Source: Coix lacryma-jobi var. lacryma-jobi (lineage: Eukaryota; Streptophyta; Magnoliopsida; Poales; Poaceae). Taken from it: 64,000 nt of DNA. Positions 45,245 to 56,423 of the stretch are shown here, one piece after another. The stretch spans positions 84,913,845 through 84,977,844 of the forward strand of contig CM019831.1 of NCBI GenBank assembly GCA_009763385.1, in the 5' to 3' direction. Under the pieces are notes generated by a model. The model saw only the letters and a list, made by a program, of their open reading frames with translations, made no database searches and had not been told where the DNA came from. Numbering within the stretch: the first letter of the stretch is position 1; each line of letters begins with the position of its first letter. The position numbers and the translations under genes are program-made.

Positions 45245-45736
45245 ACTGAGAATTGGTTTAAAACGAATCTCATAGTCATCATCAAAAATTTGCGAAATAG
45301 AAAGAAGGTTAAAATGCAAGTTAGAAACAAGAGCAACATCGCGCAACACAAACTTCTCATTAACTCGCACCGACCCACGAGACAATACCTTACCTTTGCT
45401 ATTGTTGCCGAAGGAGATAAACTCCTTTCCGGCGACCGGACTAAGACTGGAGAACCACTTGGTGTTCCGGTCATGTGCCTCGAACACCCGGAATCCACCA
45501 ACTAGACGTTCTCCAATCGTTTTACCTACATCAATGAAAAGACATAGGGTGAGCATACGGTCCAATCGTTTTAGTGAAATAGGAATTATACCAGTGTTGG
45601 GCCGGCTGCTCAAAAGAACGGTTAGCAGAAAAACCATTCCTAGCACGCCTACGAGAAGAGTGATCACCACGTTGAGGAAAACGTGGTCCGCTAAAAGAAG
45701 AGCGTCCATCGCGATACTCAAAACGCGGTGGGGCAA
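45245..45736 (-). pseudogene. Protease of element E
   Basis: The copia protease motif VDSGCSRHMTG lies near 45466-45500, after which the frame changes. The rest (GKVLSRGSVRV, DVALVSNLHFNLLSISQ) lies in the 45736-45200 frame and continues toward the pre-integrase across solo LTR G. The ACTGA target duplication of G is at its 3' end (45245-45249). The section between 45740 and the gag stop at 46037 has no open frame matching a known domain. Confidence 0.8.
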
Positions 45737-46036
45737 AACGCTCTACAACAAAGCCATGCCACGGGGTCCATAGCCCACAACTGCAGGCTCCCGCCGGGCA
45801 CGCTCTCTTCGCGGTCTAGGCCTAGGAACTTGAGGTTTTTGACCTCTAGGCCTAGCAGCACGCCTCTGAACATTAGGCACATGTACATCATGGAAAGGAT
45901 GGTACATGTCTATGTTGTTCATCTCCTTTGCACGGCGCGCCTCTCTCTTGCGCCGAAAGCAAACTCACTCAATTGTCCATCTCTCCCACAGTGCTCACAA
46001 TGGTACCTTACCGCTCACATAGGGGGTTGTTGGTAC

Positions 46037-48145
46037 TCACGGTAGTGGGTGTGGATCACTTTGCTCTTCTGTGGCATAAGCTCCTCCTGGATGGGTGGCA
46101 TGGTGTCCAGCTTGTTCTTGAGGTGGTTTGGTTTGGGAGCCCATGATTGTTTCTTGGGTGGAGCTTTCGGAGGTTTCAACAAAGACCCCATCCTTGGTGT
46201 TAGGCTTGAGAGGCTCTTTGGGTGGAATCTTGGTAAGCTTAGGAGTAGTGGTGGAGTTGGGCTTCTCACATGGGTTAAGACCACTCGACTCTCCAATCTT
46301 GCCAAAGGACGAAACATCGACACCCGGAGCAAAACCTACACCTGGACCTCCAGCAGCTCGCTTGAATTGGGAGATCATCATCCCGAGCTGCGGCTCACCA
46401 CTAGACACCCATGACAAGATGGTCCGAAGGTATGTGTTTTCCTCCTTGGTTTGCATCTTGTCATGCTTCACATTGGCAATCTCCATCTCCAAACCCTCAC
46501 AAAGAACACACCTAGCCACACATGTGCTACCTGAGTTGGCCTCTTCAAGAGACACAATCTTGGCATTCTTTTCTGCCAACTCAGATTGCAAGCCCGCATA
46601 GGACTTGCACGCACTCAACAGCAATGATCTAGCCTTCAGCTCATCCACCTCTCCTACCAACACAACATACTTGCTTCTCAAAGTGAGAAGGTCAGTCATG
46701 TGTGTGGTGCACATCTCACACTCCTCCTCATCGGTAACAACTATGGTGGACTTGATAGATTCACGTTCCTTCACCGTATCCTCCCACTTCTGCCTAAACT
46801 CCTTGCGCTCTCTAGCAGCACGCCTAAGCAACTTATCCGGACTAAGGAGCGCGGTAGTAAGCTTCTTGACCTCAGCAGAAAGCTCATCGGGGGTCTGAGA
46901 TACCTTGGTGGTGTCGTCGTCGTCGTTCCGAGGGGTGTCCTTCAGCTCGGCGTCGACCTCCTTGCCGAGGGCCATGGTGCAGAAGCCCTCGTCATCGGCG
47001 AAGAAGCAGAGGCCATTGAGCTTGTCCTCGATCCTCTTCTTCTTCTCGGACTCGTCGTCGCTTGAGGAAGCGGAGTCGTCATCCGAGTCATCAACGTCGC
47101 TGAGCGTGGCGAAGAACGCACGCTGCTTAGCCTGGGCCTTCTCCAAGTACTTCATCTTGATGTACTCCTTGTTGAAGCCGCCCTTCCGCTTGTGCTTCGC
47201 GGGGACGTACTTCTCCTTGCGCTTGCCGGAGTCATACTTGTGCCCATGATCCGCCTTGCCGAAGACTTGCTTGTTCTTCTTCGGGCAATTGGCGATGAAG
47301 TGGTTGGGGTCGCCGCACTCAAAGCATCCTGAGCGTCCTCCTCCGCGGCGACGGTTCATGCGGTTGTTGTGGAACCGCGAGAACCGGTTGGCGAGCAACG
47401 CCAGCTCGTCATCCCCCATGAACTCCAGCTGCTCCTCTGTGACAGAAAGAAGAGAGGAAAGTGCAAAGCCTCCAGAGGTGTTAGCAGAAGAGCCAGAAAC
47501 CAAAGCCATCGACGGGTCAGAAGGATTTTCATAAGAAGCCCTCGCCATGGCATCGATCTCACTGGACTTGAGATTACTGAAGAGCTCGTCGCACGTGAGG
47601 GTCTCATAGTTAGGCGATTTGATGATCGCCTGAACCTTGGAATCCCACACCGATCGATCAGGAGTATGCAAAAGCTTCAAAGCTCTCTCATGATCATCGA
47701 AAGGCAACAGCTCCGTGTTAGCCCTCATCCTGTTGACAATCACCTGAAAGCGAGCGAATAAACTTTCTATGCTCTCTCCAGGCATATGTCGAAAGTTCTC
47801 ATACTCTCGCTTGAACGGCTCGTAGAGACGGGTTTTGACTTGAGAGGTTCCCTCATGGAAACGCATGAGGGTAGCCCAAATCTCCCGAGCTGTAGCGAGG
47901 TGAGAAACGCGATCAAACTCGGACATGCTCAAACAAGAGAAAAGAGCATTACGAGCTTGGCTATTGGCACCGTGCTCATCGATCTGACGCTGAGTGACAC
48001 GAGCAACCAAGACCACGTAATCAGCAGAGTTGCAAATATCCCAGATGGAAGCACCAATACTCTGCAGATAGGCCGACATGCGTATCTTCCAATACGCATA
48101 GTTCGTCCCATCGAAAAACGGCGGTTTGCCCACGCCGCGATCCAT
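46037..48145 (-). CDS. gag of element E
   Basis: The frame is open for 702 codons from ATG 48145. The N-terminal half is a copia gag core (FFDGTNYAYWKIRM at the start, then the UBN2-type region with LMRFHEGTSQVKTRLYE). A CCHC zinc knuckle (CFECGDPNHFIANC) is near residue 285. A Lys-rich segment, an acidic Asp/Ser stretch and a long region with coiled-coil character (residues about 410-580) follow, as in SIRE-type gags. The C-terminus is Pro/Thr-rich. It is the only copia coding region in the window without an evident break. It lies about 60 bp inside the primer site, the normal position. Confidence 0.87.
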   Translation of the reverse strand: MDRGVGKPPFFDGTNYAYWKIRMSAYLQSIGASIWDICNSADYVVLVARVTQRQIDEHGANSQARNALFSCLSMSEFDRVSHLATAREIWATLMRFHEGTSQVKTRLYEPFKREYENFRHMPGESIESLFARFQVIVNRMRANTELLPFDDHERALKLLHTPDRSVWDSKVQAIIKSPNYETLTCDELFSNLKSSEIDAMARASYENPSDPSMALVSGSSANTSGGFALSSLLSVTEEQLEFMGDDELALLANRFSRFHNNRMNRRRGGGRSGCFECGDPNHFIANCPKKNKQVFGKADHGHKYDSGKRKEKYVPAKHKRKGGFNKEYIKMKYLEKAQAKQRAFFATLSDVDDSDDDSASSSDDESEKKKRIEDKLNGLCFFADDEGFCTMALGKEVDAELKDTPRNDDDDTTKVSQTPDELSAEVKKLTTALLSPDKLLRRAARERKEFRQKWEDTVKERESIKSTIVVTDEEECEMCTTHMTDLLTLRSKYVVLVGEVDELKARSLLLSACKSYAGLQSELAEKNAKIVSLEEANSGSTCVARCVLCEGLEMEIANVKHDKMQTKEENTYLRTILSWVSSGEPQLGMMISQFKRAAGGPGVGFAPGVDVSSFGKIGESSGLNPCEKPNSTTTPKLTKIPPKEPLKPNTKDGVFVETSESSTQETIMGSQTKPPQEQAGHHATHPGGAYATEEQSDPHPLP

Positions 48146-48194
48146 GTCGCCTTCTGTGGATCTGGAACCGGCTAAGGTGGAAGATCCTTAACCC

Positions 48195-48206
48195 GCTCGG
48201 ATACCA
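48195..48206 (-). other. Primer binding site of element E
   Basis: On the minus strand TGGTATCCGAGC lies three bases inside the LTR end TTCA at 48209. It differs by one base from the tRNA-Met complement, much as in element F. Confidence 0.82.
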
Positions 48207-48208
48207 AT

Positions 48209-50212
48209 TGAAGGACCGAGAATGCAATAGCAAGGCGACCAGAGGGGGGGGGTGAATGGGAGCACAAAAATTTCTCTCGAAACTCTGGCCTTTTTTCCCC
48301 AAAATCAACCCCCGAAAGCTTCGATCGAAACCATGATGCCCACGACCCTTGGAAGAGGTTGGATGATCCCTAGGATCACAGCGAGGCACCACAAAGCAAT
48401 AGCAAACCAAACGCCAAAAGCTCCGGCGCAAGTTCAACCCTCAAAAATCAAGTCTCAAACGTAGATAGATGGCTACGTCGAGAAACTCTCAAATACCTAT
48501 GCTAACTAGTAGCAAAGATATCTAGAAAGGTTCCTTGATCAACTCTAGGGCCAAGCGAGAAGTCCGAAAACCAAGCAAAGAAGCTGGGAGAGCAAACGCA
48601 CTAAAATGCAACACTCAGCAGGATCCCGGACTGTCCGGCCCTGGGGTCCCGGACTGTCCGCCCCTACTGCGGACTGTCCGCGAGGGAATGGCGGACTGTC
48701 CGCCGACCAATTGAGCGAAATAGCAAGGTTGCTGAACAGTCCCTGGACGACTCCCGGACTGTCCGCGGTTTATACCAGCGGACTGTCCGCTGGTCAACCG
48801 AGACCCAAACAGCAAGGACCCGCGGCCACTGGTCTGGCCAAGTCCTCAACGCGCGGACTGTCCGCGGGAGGAACGGCGGACTGTCCGCGACCTCCCAGTG
48901 AGGGCGATTTCGGTCGCCCCTCACACAACTCTTCCCATATCTGAATCAAAACTCTATCCACGTTCCAAACTTGGAGAGGATGATCACGAGGTAGTTAGGA
49001 GACTATCCCCAAGAAATCATCCGCTCAAATCGATTCAATCACCGGGAAATCGAAAGGGAAGAGTATGAACGAAAAAAGCGCCACGAAAATGAAATCAACC
49101 CGATCTACTTGTTCGTGAGGAGTTAGATGAATTCCTTCAGTGGAAATGATCTCCTCACTATAAAGATCAAGTTGATTCAAACGGATTTCGCAAAGACGGA
49201 ATAGAGAGGGAGATCGAGTGATGGGAAAATCGCGGAGAAACGAAGAACACGAAGAACACGAACAAAACATGAATCAAGTCACCGATCTGCAACCGTGTGG
49301 CTACCACACGCTACAACAGTGAGATTACGGTCTCACATCCTCAAAATCTCCGGTACACAGAGGTATGATTCTCTGCGGATCTCAGTAAGTATAGCACGGG
49401 ATTGGGAGAGCAGGAAACCCTAGAAGCAAAGAGCAAATGACTGAGATAAAATGGGAGGAGTGTGTCCCTCTACTTATCCTAATTCTAATTCCTACTCTAC
49501 CCCTCTCTAATTACAGAGCGAACCAGCTAAACCCTAGGGTTATTCTGGACCAACTCAAAGATGCTGGTGATCTGACGGCCACGCCCGCACAACTGGTAGC
49601 GTTGCCTCGACGCAACCTCATCGATTGCCGCCACGTGCCGCCACCGCTCCGCTCGTCCTTTCCCGGACTTCGCCCCTGATTTTGAGGCCCAAACCGGGAA
49701 ACCAGCCGTCACGACCAACCCCCGGTTTTGAGGCCCAAACCGGGAAACCAGCCGTCCATCGTCTGAGTTTTGTGGCCCAAACTCAGAAAACCATCAGCGC
49801 CCAGGTTTTGAGGCCGAAACCTGGAAACCGTCCACTCGGTGGTTTTTCTATGGCTCAACCACCAAACCGAGCCGTAGAAGGGATGCATCGCCCGTGCACC
49901 CGTCCATCGACACGCGTCCTCAGGTCCTCGACCTGAGCAACACCATGACCGCAAGTCCTCGCTCGTCGCTATCCCAGGCTGTCAGCCACCACAGCTGATC
50001 CTCGGGCCACCGGTCCCTCAGTCCAAGCCTCACGTCCGTCCTTCGCCACTCTCGGTCCATCGGCACGACACGTCTCTACTTGACCTTCACCTTGCCCTCG
50101 ATCAATGTATCCGTGCTCGACACCTGCACAACACAAGCCAAAGAACATGCGCATCATCCCAGTTGACAATCAGTCATCACTCAGAGACTCGTCATACACC
50201 CATGTATCCGCA
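48209..50212 (-). repeat. Right (5') LTR of element E
   Basis: It starts TGAAGGACCGAG at the primer-site side and ends CATGTATCCGCA next to host gag. It matches 36026-38014 throughout with scattered indels and substitutions. Confidence 0.88.
48626..48890. repeat. GGACTGTCCGC motif cluster in right LTR of E
   Basis: Eight sites with the core GGACTGTCCG lie within about 265 bp and are better preserved than in the left LTR. Each core is a near-palindrome, so the block could bind a dimeric protein or fold; function is unknown. Confidence 0.85.
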
Positions 50213-50725
50213 ATGAGCTAAAAGATGAACTTGCTACTATGTCATCATCTATCAAGGAGCTCAAGTCCTCTAACAAAGAGCTCAAAGATAAAAATGAAAA
50301 ACTTGATAAGATGCATAGTGACTTTACCACTAGTTATGCTTTGCTCAAAGAACAATACACTCAAGTGAAAGTTGACTATGATACTCTCACCATTGCTTAT
50401 GATATGCTTTCACATGAGACACATGATGCCCCTAACCTTGTTGTTAAGTGTGACATAGCAACATCTTGTGAGGACTTGGTTAGTGAGCATGATGAGCAAA
50501 GAGCTAGTGGCAAGGGCAAGAAAGTGGTTGAGGCCGATCACTTTGATGACTATGCCAAGATCAAGAATGAAAATGCAAAGCTCAAGTGTGATCTAGAGAA
50601 GCTTGCAACCACAAAGCAAGTCATTGTTGAGACCCAAGATGATGATTATAGCATGTCACTTGAGCTAGACATGCTAAAAGAAGAGAACAAGAGATTGAAG
50701 ATGGAGAGGGACTACAAGATGACAC
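50213..50725 (+). pseudogene. gag of element F, C-terminal coiled-coil part
   Basis: The frame continues the F gag after removal of E: ELKDELATMSSSIKELKSS follows directly. It is Lys/Glu/Leu-rich with heptad spacing (KELKSSNKELKDKNEKLDK and KLKMERDYKM), the long coiled coil typical of SIRE-type gag. It is cut at 50726 by element D; the frame then runs by chance into the LTR of D to 50955. The rest of the gene is not in the window. Confidence 0.8.
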
Positions 50726-52698
50726 TGTTGGTAGTTCTTAGCTTCACTAAAGATAGAGCTAGGCAACTATCCCCGGTAACGGACCAGAAATGCTTGTTGA
50801 CACTAGCCAACATCGTTACTAGGAGCAGACTATGGAATCTATTCCAGGCAACGGTGTCAGAAGTGCTTGAAGCATGTCAGGTCACTATACCTAAAGGAGT
50901 GACGCTAAAGCAGCTATCTACTAATGCAAAGCGGGGTTGTCAATCCCGACACTAGTAGGAGCTAGCTAGAGAGATTGCAATCTACTAGGAGGAGATTCTG
51001 CAAGCGCACAGAACTATCGTAGTAGCACTTCGCCTGGGAGTACCAGGTGTCGATTTATTTGATCCCAAGGGAAGGCTAGGGTGGTGTATGAGTCGAGTCA
51101 AGGAAGGGATGAGAGTCGAAGAAAAGAGAAAGGAGAAAAGGAGAGAAGGGAAAAGAGGGGATGGAAGGCTAAAAAGAATATGTGGGTGGATAGGTAAGGA
51201 TGAAATGGATGGTAAGGTAATGTGGATAACTAGATAGATAGATAGAATGTGATAACTAAGGATAACTAACTACTAACTACTCCTAGATAACCACGGAGCA
51301 TGATAACTACGAAGCAAGATAGTTATGAAGCAAGGCATGCAAAAGTCAATAAAGCAACTAAGTTGAGTATAGTTTTATTCCTATCTTGTCAAGTATCGAG
51401 GCGTACTAGCCTTTACCACTTACTTAGGTTGAACGCTAGCACAACGAGCCTTACTGTTAAACTGGGCCAACTACGTGGTGGAATTCAAGGCACACAGGGC
51501 TGTCACCACCTGCTTGCTACCACAGCTATCCGGGGTCCAGCCGTATCTGAAGGTAAGTCTATAACTAAGCACCACGCTTAACTATATTCTAACTATCTCT
51601 ACCCTAGCTTTGAATATAGACACCCTTGCGGACGTCAGAGCAAATACTTGACTTAATACGATAAACACTAAACTAACTAAGCAACCTATTAGCAAAGACC
51701 AAACACTAAGCTCACTAGAGATTAACTACTATGGCTAAGTGAATTGATCTGTAGGATAGCTAGGCACTCAAGCAATCAATCAAGTATACAACTCAATACT
51801 GATAAGTAAATAAAGTAATACTTGAAATGATGAAATAGAATATAGTAAAGTGCTTGAGTAACAAGAGCAAAACCTGAACTGGAGATGAAGGAAGACTCTT
51901 CCCAGCTCCAAGACCGATCACTCGCACGCCTCTACTCTTGAGCTAAGCCCCGAGCAGCGCTCCCGCGAGGGCAATGATGCCTTGCTCTACTAGCTACCTA
52001 CTTGCCTAAGCTCTCTGAGCTTCTAACCTAACTCTCACTTGCTTCTCTTGCTTTGTGTGTGCTTGGTGTGGTATATGAATGAAGTGATGACTCAGGGGGG
52101 TATTTATAGTCTTCAGGAGTGAGGGGGGGTACTTATAGGGGGCAGCCAGCCGACCTAGGGCTAACCCTAGTGGCGGGCGCCAGCCCTAGGTGGCGGCCGC
52201 CACCTTCATCACCGTTGGATGCACCGCCTTGGCTTCAACGGCATCCAGGAGCTCCTGAGAGGCGGTGGTTAGGTCGGTTGCATGTCTGAGTAACTGCCAT
52301 CCTGCCTTGATCCATGCCATTCCATCCTGAGCCGTCCGATGCCACTGACATAGTGACCAAGGGCCAAGATTTGGCCTTGGGATGGTCACACGGATCAGTG
52401 ACGTGGCAAAGGGGGAGAGTTGGGCCTCTCCTTGTGGCGGGCGCCACATATGGGTGGCGGGCGCCACATCTGGTTGGCGGGCGCCACCCCACTCGGGCCC
52501 AAATGGGTCCTGGTGAGTGGGCTTGTCTCCTGGTGGGTCCATTCTTCAAATTTGGTCCAAATTCCTGCATTCAAATAAAATTCTATGGACATGTGGAATT
52601 TGGTTAGTTTGAAACCTATTTGACTACATTTCATGCCTTTTTGGTGAATTTTAGGGTAAAATGTTGATGGTAAAACAGGTGTTTAAGGACCATCAACA
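50726..52698 (-). repeat. Left (3') LTR of element D
   Basis: It begins TGTTGGTAGTTC and ends CATCAACA, like C. Candidate TATA at 52101-52109; GGCGCC palindromes at about 52172-52203 and three consecutive ones at 52436-52490. Confidence 0.9.
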
Positions 52699-54277
52699 AG
52701 CTCCCCCAAGCTAACCTATTGCTCGTCCTCGAGCAACAATGCGGTTCAAGCATTGAGCGTAAAATGGATAGCAACTTAAGATGTATGCAAGTGCACATTG
52801 TATAGTGAGAAATAACTTAGCATATATCATTAATCATAGCAATGTGGGGCTTATAGCTTTTCACTTCAAACATGCAAGAGTGAAATAAAGCAGTAGATTG
52901 GAAACTTTTAGCTTGCTTAGGTTTGACTAGGATTCTGTCTGGAGGGTTTTCCAAGGTTTTCAAAAGATAACAACTTGCTTAAGTCCTCCAAGATTCACTC
53001 ATCACTCAATGGTGTTTAAATCCTCACTTAGGCCAAAATGTAGCCTTTCCTACTTCTAAAGAATGATATGTGGAGTTATAGGTAGGCTAAGAACCATGAG
53101 CAAATTGCCTGATTTTTATTGCTAAGCTAGACACTCAGATCATAAGGAGCAGCAAATCATAAAAATTGATCAAGATGTGCATGTGTGGTTATGTGGAAGT
53201 GTATACAGGGATATTTCATAATCCTTCCTACTTAATTTCTATGGTCTAGAGCTAATGATAATTCTCTCTCTCTTTTTTTGGATACATAGTGAGTAGACAA
53301 AAGATGTGTCCTCACATTTTCTTAGGACATAGTCCTCTTTTGAGCTACTTTGCTCACTTTTTTTTCTTAGGACATAGTCCTTTCTTGAGCTACTTTGCTC
53401 ATTTTTCTCTCTCTTTCTCTTTTTTTAGCTCTAAATTACCCCAGACATCTATAGGAAAGGATTTCAGAAATGAAAAAGGGGAAGAGGGGAAATGCTTATT
53501 CCCAGTGTAGGAATAAGCATAAGGCTAGCAATGGGATGTTTGGCAGGGTATTGCATATCTCCGGTGTAGAGAATAAGCAATTTATTTGGTGGTTGCAAAC
53601 TTCCAAAGTGGAGAGTAGGCAATTTATGGTGGGTGTGTGTGAATCTTGATTCAAAACATATGATAAGCTTCTCTACTAAGATCTATGAGGTCTAACAAAA
53701 CTCAACACAAACAAAGCTCTTTGTGGTTTTGACTAATGACTAACAAATATTTGGCTGGTGGTGGGATGGGATAAAATCCAGGAGGAACTTTTAGCAAGGT
53801 TTTCATGATTTTTAAAAGAAATCCTCCAGATTAGGTCCTAATTTCACTTTAGCATGTTTAAAGAATTACTCCATTTCTTACTAACTTTATTCACTAAGCA
53901 TGATTTCAGATAAAGCATGTGCAACCACAAAAGCTACAACTTAGATAAGAAAGTTATTCAAACCATAACAATAGCATTTGCATGACATATTTCAAATCTT
54001 ATTCAGGTTTCAACTTGTTTAAGCAGATTTTATCAATTTTATTCATGGAGTGGTTATTTAGGCAAGCATGTGACATTCAAAAGATATAGAATTTAAGAAC
54101 TGAATGTAAAGTGTAGGATTTGAGACATACCTATTGGAGCGGGACTCTCCCCAAACTGGCTTCTTGCTTGGTGAAACATCTTCTTCTTCTCAGTCGGAGC
54201 TCTTGTTCTCATTTATTATTAAAAGGGAAACTATCTAATGTTGTGAAAAGGGAAACTATCCTATTATGATATTTTAT
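52699..54277 (-). other. Purine tract and non-coding 3' region of element D
   Basis: AGCTTGGGGGAGCT (minus strand) at 52699-52712 is the purine tract. The remainder parallels 27357-28873 of C. It contains a tandem duplication of about 50 bp (53321-53402: GGACATAGTCC...GAGCTACTTTGCTCA) that is single in C. No gene is seen. Confidence 0.65.
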
Positions 54278-55680
54278 CAGATGTGGATGACATGGGTGCA
54301 AAGAACGAGTTTTCATAGAAATCCTTACATAAAATGTTCACACTCGATCCTAAATCACACATGGCATTTTTAAAGACTTCACCAAAGATTGAGCATCTAA
54401 TTATGGGACTACCAGGATCACCCTTTTTAACAGTCATGGTTTGATCTTCATAATAGTTAAAATATTTATTTCAACCATATTTGCAGTTTCCATGTTAGGT
54501 TTAGCCAGAATTTTACCAGTTCAAAAGATGGTATGATAGCAGCAAGTTGAGCTAATGGGTTTCTAACATCTTATTAAAGCTAAGTTGATTTTTCAGAGAG
54601 ATGAGAGAAATATTCAATTTAGCATTTATGTTCTCAAGCATTTTATCATTTGACATTAATTTCTTATTCAAAAATCAGTAGTTCTACCTTGAGAGTAGAC
54701 TAGATTCTTTAAGAACGAGAAATTATCAGTACTTTGAAATTAGAGCGAGGGAATGAATTGTTACCTTGAGAGTTGGAGTGCTGATTCCATCCTTGATTTT
54801 GTTGGCGGAAACCGTTGTTGTGTGTTGTTGATGAAGTTCAAATCTTCATGTAACTCGGGGCAGTGGTTCCCAGAATGTCCGGTTTCTCCACAGACTTCAC
54901 AAGTCATGTAGGATTCCAGAGATTGGACACTCTCTTGTTGGTTCATCTTCTCACAGCTGTCTAGCTTCTTTGCCAGCAGGTCCATCTTGGCCACGATCAT
55001 GTCGGCCTCCTTAAGGGAATGCATACCTCGCTTACGGGGCTACAGTCTCTCGTCATTCCATCCTTGGTTCGACACCATCTTCTCTATGAGAGCCTTAGCA
55101 TCTGCAACATCCAGAGAAAAGAATGAACCGCCGGCAGCGACATCCAAATGGCTTCTAGAGAGAGGGGTTAGGCCATGGTAGAAGTTCTGGATCAATAGCC
55201 AGTCCTCCATAACGTGGTGTGGACAAGCAGCGACATACTCTTGCAACCTCCTCCAAGCTCGGGAATAGATTCCTCGGCTTGTGCGTAAGCTGGAGATTTT
55301 TGATGCGCAGAGCATTCGTCTTGCCCATAGGAAAGAATTTGGCGAGAAAAGCATTGGAACACTTGTCCCATGTGTCTACAGCGTGGCGATCGGTATAGAA
55401 CCATTGCTTCGCTTTTCCTAGCAAAGAGAAAGGAAAGAGACGAAGATGGATGTACTTCTTGGGTTATCCCCTTAATGGTGAAGGTGCCGCAAATCTCCAA
55501 AAATTGTTGGAGGTGAGCATTGGCATCCTCATGAGCTTTGCCACAGAACGGGCTAGATTGGACCATCGTGATCAGAGCCAGTTTCAACTCAAAATTGAGG
55601 TTGGCATCGATCACGTCTGGTCCTATCGCTACATTAACGGCAGAAGGAGCAGAAAATTCACGAATGGTCTTGTTGGCCAT
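54278..55680 (-). pseudogene. gag-protease of element D, decayed
   Basis: Gag starts at ATG 55680 and matches C through the first half. Small indels shift the frame near 55455, 55270 and 55240. An in-frame TAG near 55045-55050 replaces the Gln codon of C, while the arginine codon that became TGA in C is still CGA here. The zinc knuckle (CEVCGETGHSGNHC) is intact near 54875-54915. Further indels break the linker. The protease active-site region survives near 54345-54360 with the normal aspartate (CDLGSS), but the following domain half is deleted. No protein product is likely. Confidence 0.82.
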
Positions 55681-55841
55681 CGCGAAGACAGAACGAGATA
55701 AGAAAGAAAGAAGTTGAAGAAGATGAAGGAAAAGGATAAGAAGGACTAAGGAAAGAAAGAATGGGGTAAGATGGGATTCGCTAAGCGGGAGCTTAAGCGA
55801 AGATAAATTCGACACGGACTCAACCGATACACCGATTGCCT

Positions 55842-55859
55842 TCCCCGGCAACGGCGCCA
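55842..55859 (-). other. Primer binding site of element D (tRNA-Asp)
   Basis: TGGCGCCGTTGCCGGGGA on the minus strand, identical to C, eight bases from the LTR start at 55868. Confidence 0.92.
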
Positions 55860-55867
55860 GAAATGCT

Positions 55868-56423
55868 TGTTGGTAGTTCTTAGCTTCACTAAAGATAGAG
55901 CTAGGCAACTATCCCCGGTAACGGCCCAGAAATGCTTGTTGACACTAGCCAACATCGTTACTAGGAGCAGACTATGGAATCTATTCCAAGCAACGGTGTC
56001 AGAAGTGCTTGAAGCAAGTCCGGTCACTATACCTAAAGGAGTGAAGATAAAGCAGCTATCTACTAATGCCAAGCGGGGTTGTCAATCCCGGCACTAGTAG
56101 GAGCTAGCTAGAGAGATTGCAATCTACTAGGAGGAGATTCTGCAAGCGCACAGAACTATCGTAGTAGCACTTCGCCTGGGAGTACCAGGTGTCGATTTAT
56201 TTGATCCCAAGGGAAGGCTAGGGTGGTGTATGCGTCAAGTCAAGGAAGGGATGAGAGTCGAAGAAAAGAGAAAGGAGCAAAGGAGAGAAGGGAAAAGAGG
56301 GGATGGAAGGCTAAAAAGAATATGTGGGTGGATAGGTAAGGATGAAATGGATGGTAAGGTAATGTGGATAACTAGATAGATAGATAGATAGAATGTGATA
56401 ACTAAGGATAACTAACTACTAAC
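55868..56423 (-). repeat. Right (5') LTR of element D, truncated
   Basis: The first 556 bp match 50726-51270, including a GATA repeat near 56375-56391 that is one unit longer than in the left LTR. It stops at CTACTAAC where H begins. A primer-site-like module is at 55912-55928; a second one near 55983 is badly decayed. Confidence 0.85.

Larger units (their letters stand above)
36026..50212 (-). mobile_element. Element E: SIRE-like Ty1-copia element carrying solo LTR G
   Basis: The minus-strand element has LTRs of about 2.0 kb (36026-38014 and 48209-50212), a primer site, gag, protease, integrase, RT and part of RNase H in copia order. G (40746-45244) splits it between protease and integrase. 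Without G it is about 9.7 kb. The left edge is uncertain by 14 bp because TGAAG(A/G)ACCGAGAA is both the end of the E LTR and the host gag sequence. No 5-bp target duplication is visible. RNase H coding abuts the 3' LTR directly without a purine tract. Confidence 0.82.
25394..50725 (+). mobile_element. Element F: SIRE-like Ty1-copia element, host of insertions C, E and D
   Basis: The plus-strand element is visible in four pieces: 25394-25403, 32997-36039, 50213-50725 and presumably beyond. The inferred 5' LTR starts TGAACGCATC, resumes after C, and ends TTCA at 34564, followed by a primer site and a copia gag. Removing E joins the gag reading frame across the gap. Pol and the 3' LTR are not in the window; the element must continue after D and H. 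Group assignment (SIRE-like) rests on the gag with a CCHC knuckle and long coiled-coil tail. Confidence 0.75.
50726..56423 (-). mobile_element. Element D: non-autonomous Athila-like element, right LTR truncated by H
   Basis: D is a second copy of the C family on the minus strand: left LTR 50726-52698, purine tract, non-coding region, decayed gag-protease, tRNA-Asp primer site and the first 556 bp of the right LTR. It interrupts the F gag at GACAC (50721-50725), the expected target duplication; its partner lies beyond H. Relative to C it has lost about 590 bp (junction near 54277) that include the protease C-terminus, and it carries several frame breaks. D still has the protease aspartate that C lacks. 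Confidence 0.86.

Noticed and set aside
46049..48175. Plus-strand ORFs of 90-157 codons opposite E gag
   Set aside because: Shadows of the 702-codon minus-strand gag, which has a zinc knuckle and gag core.
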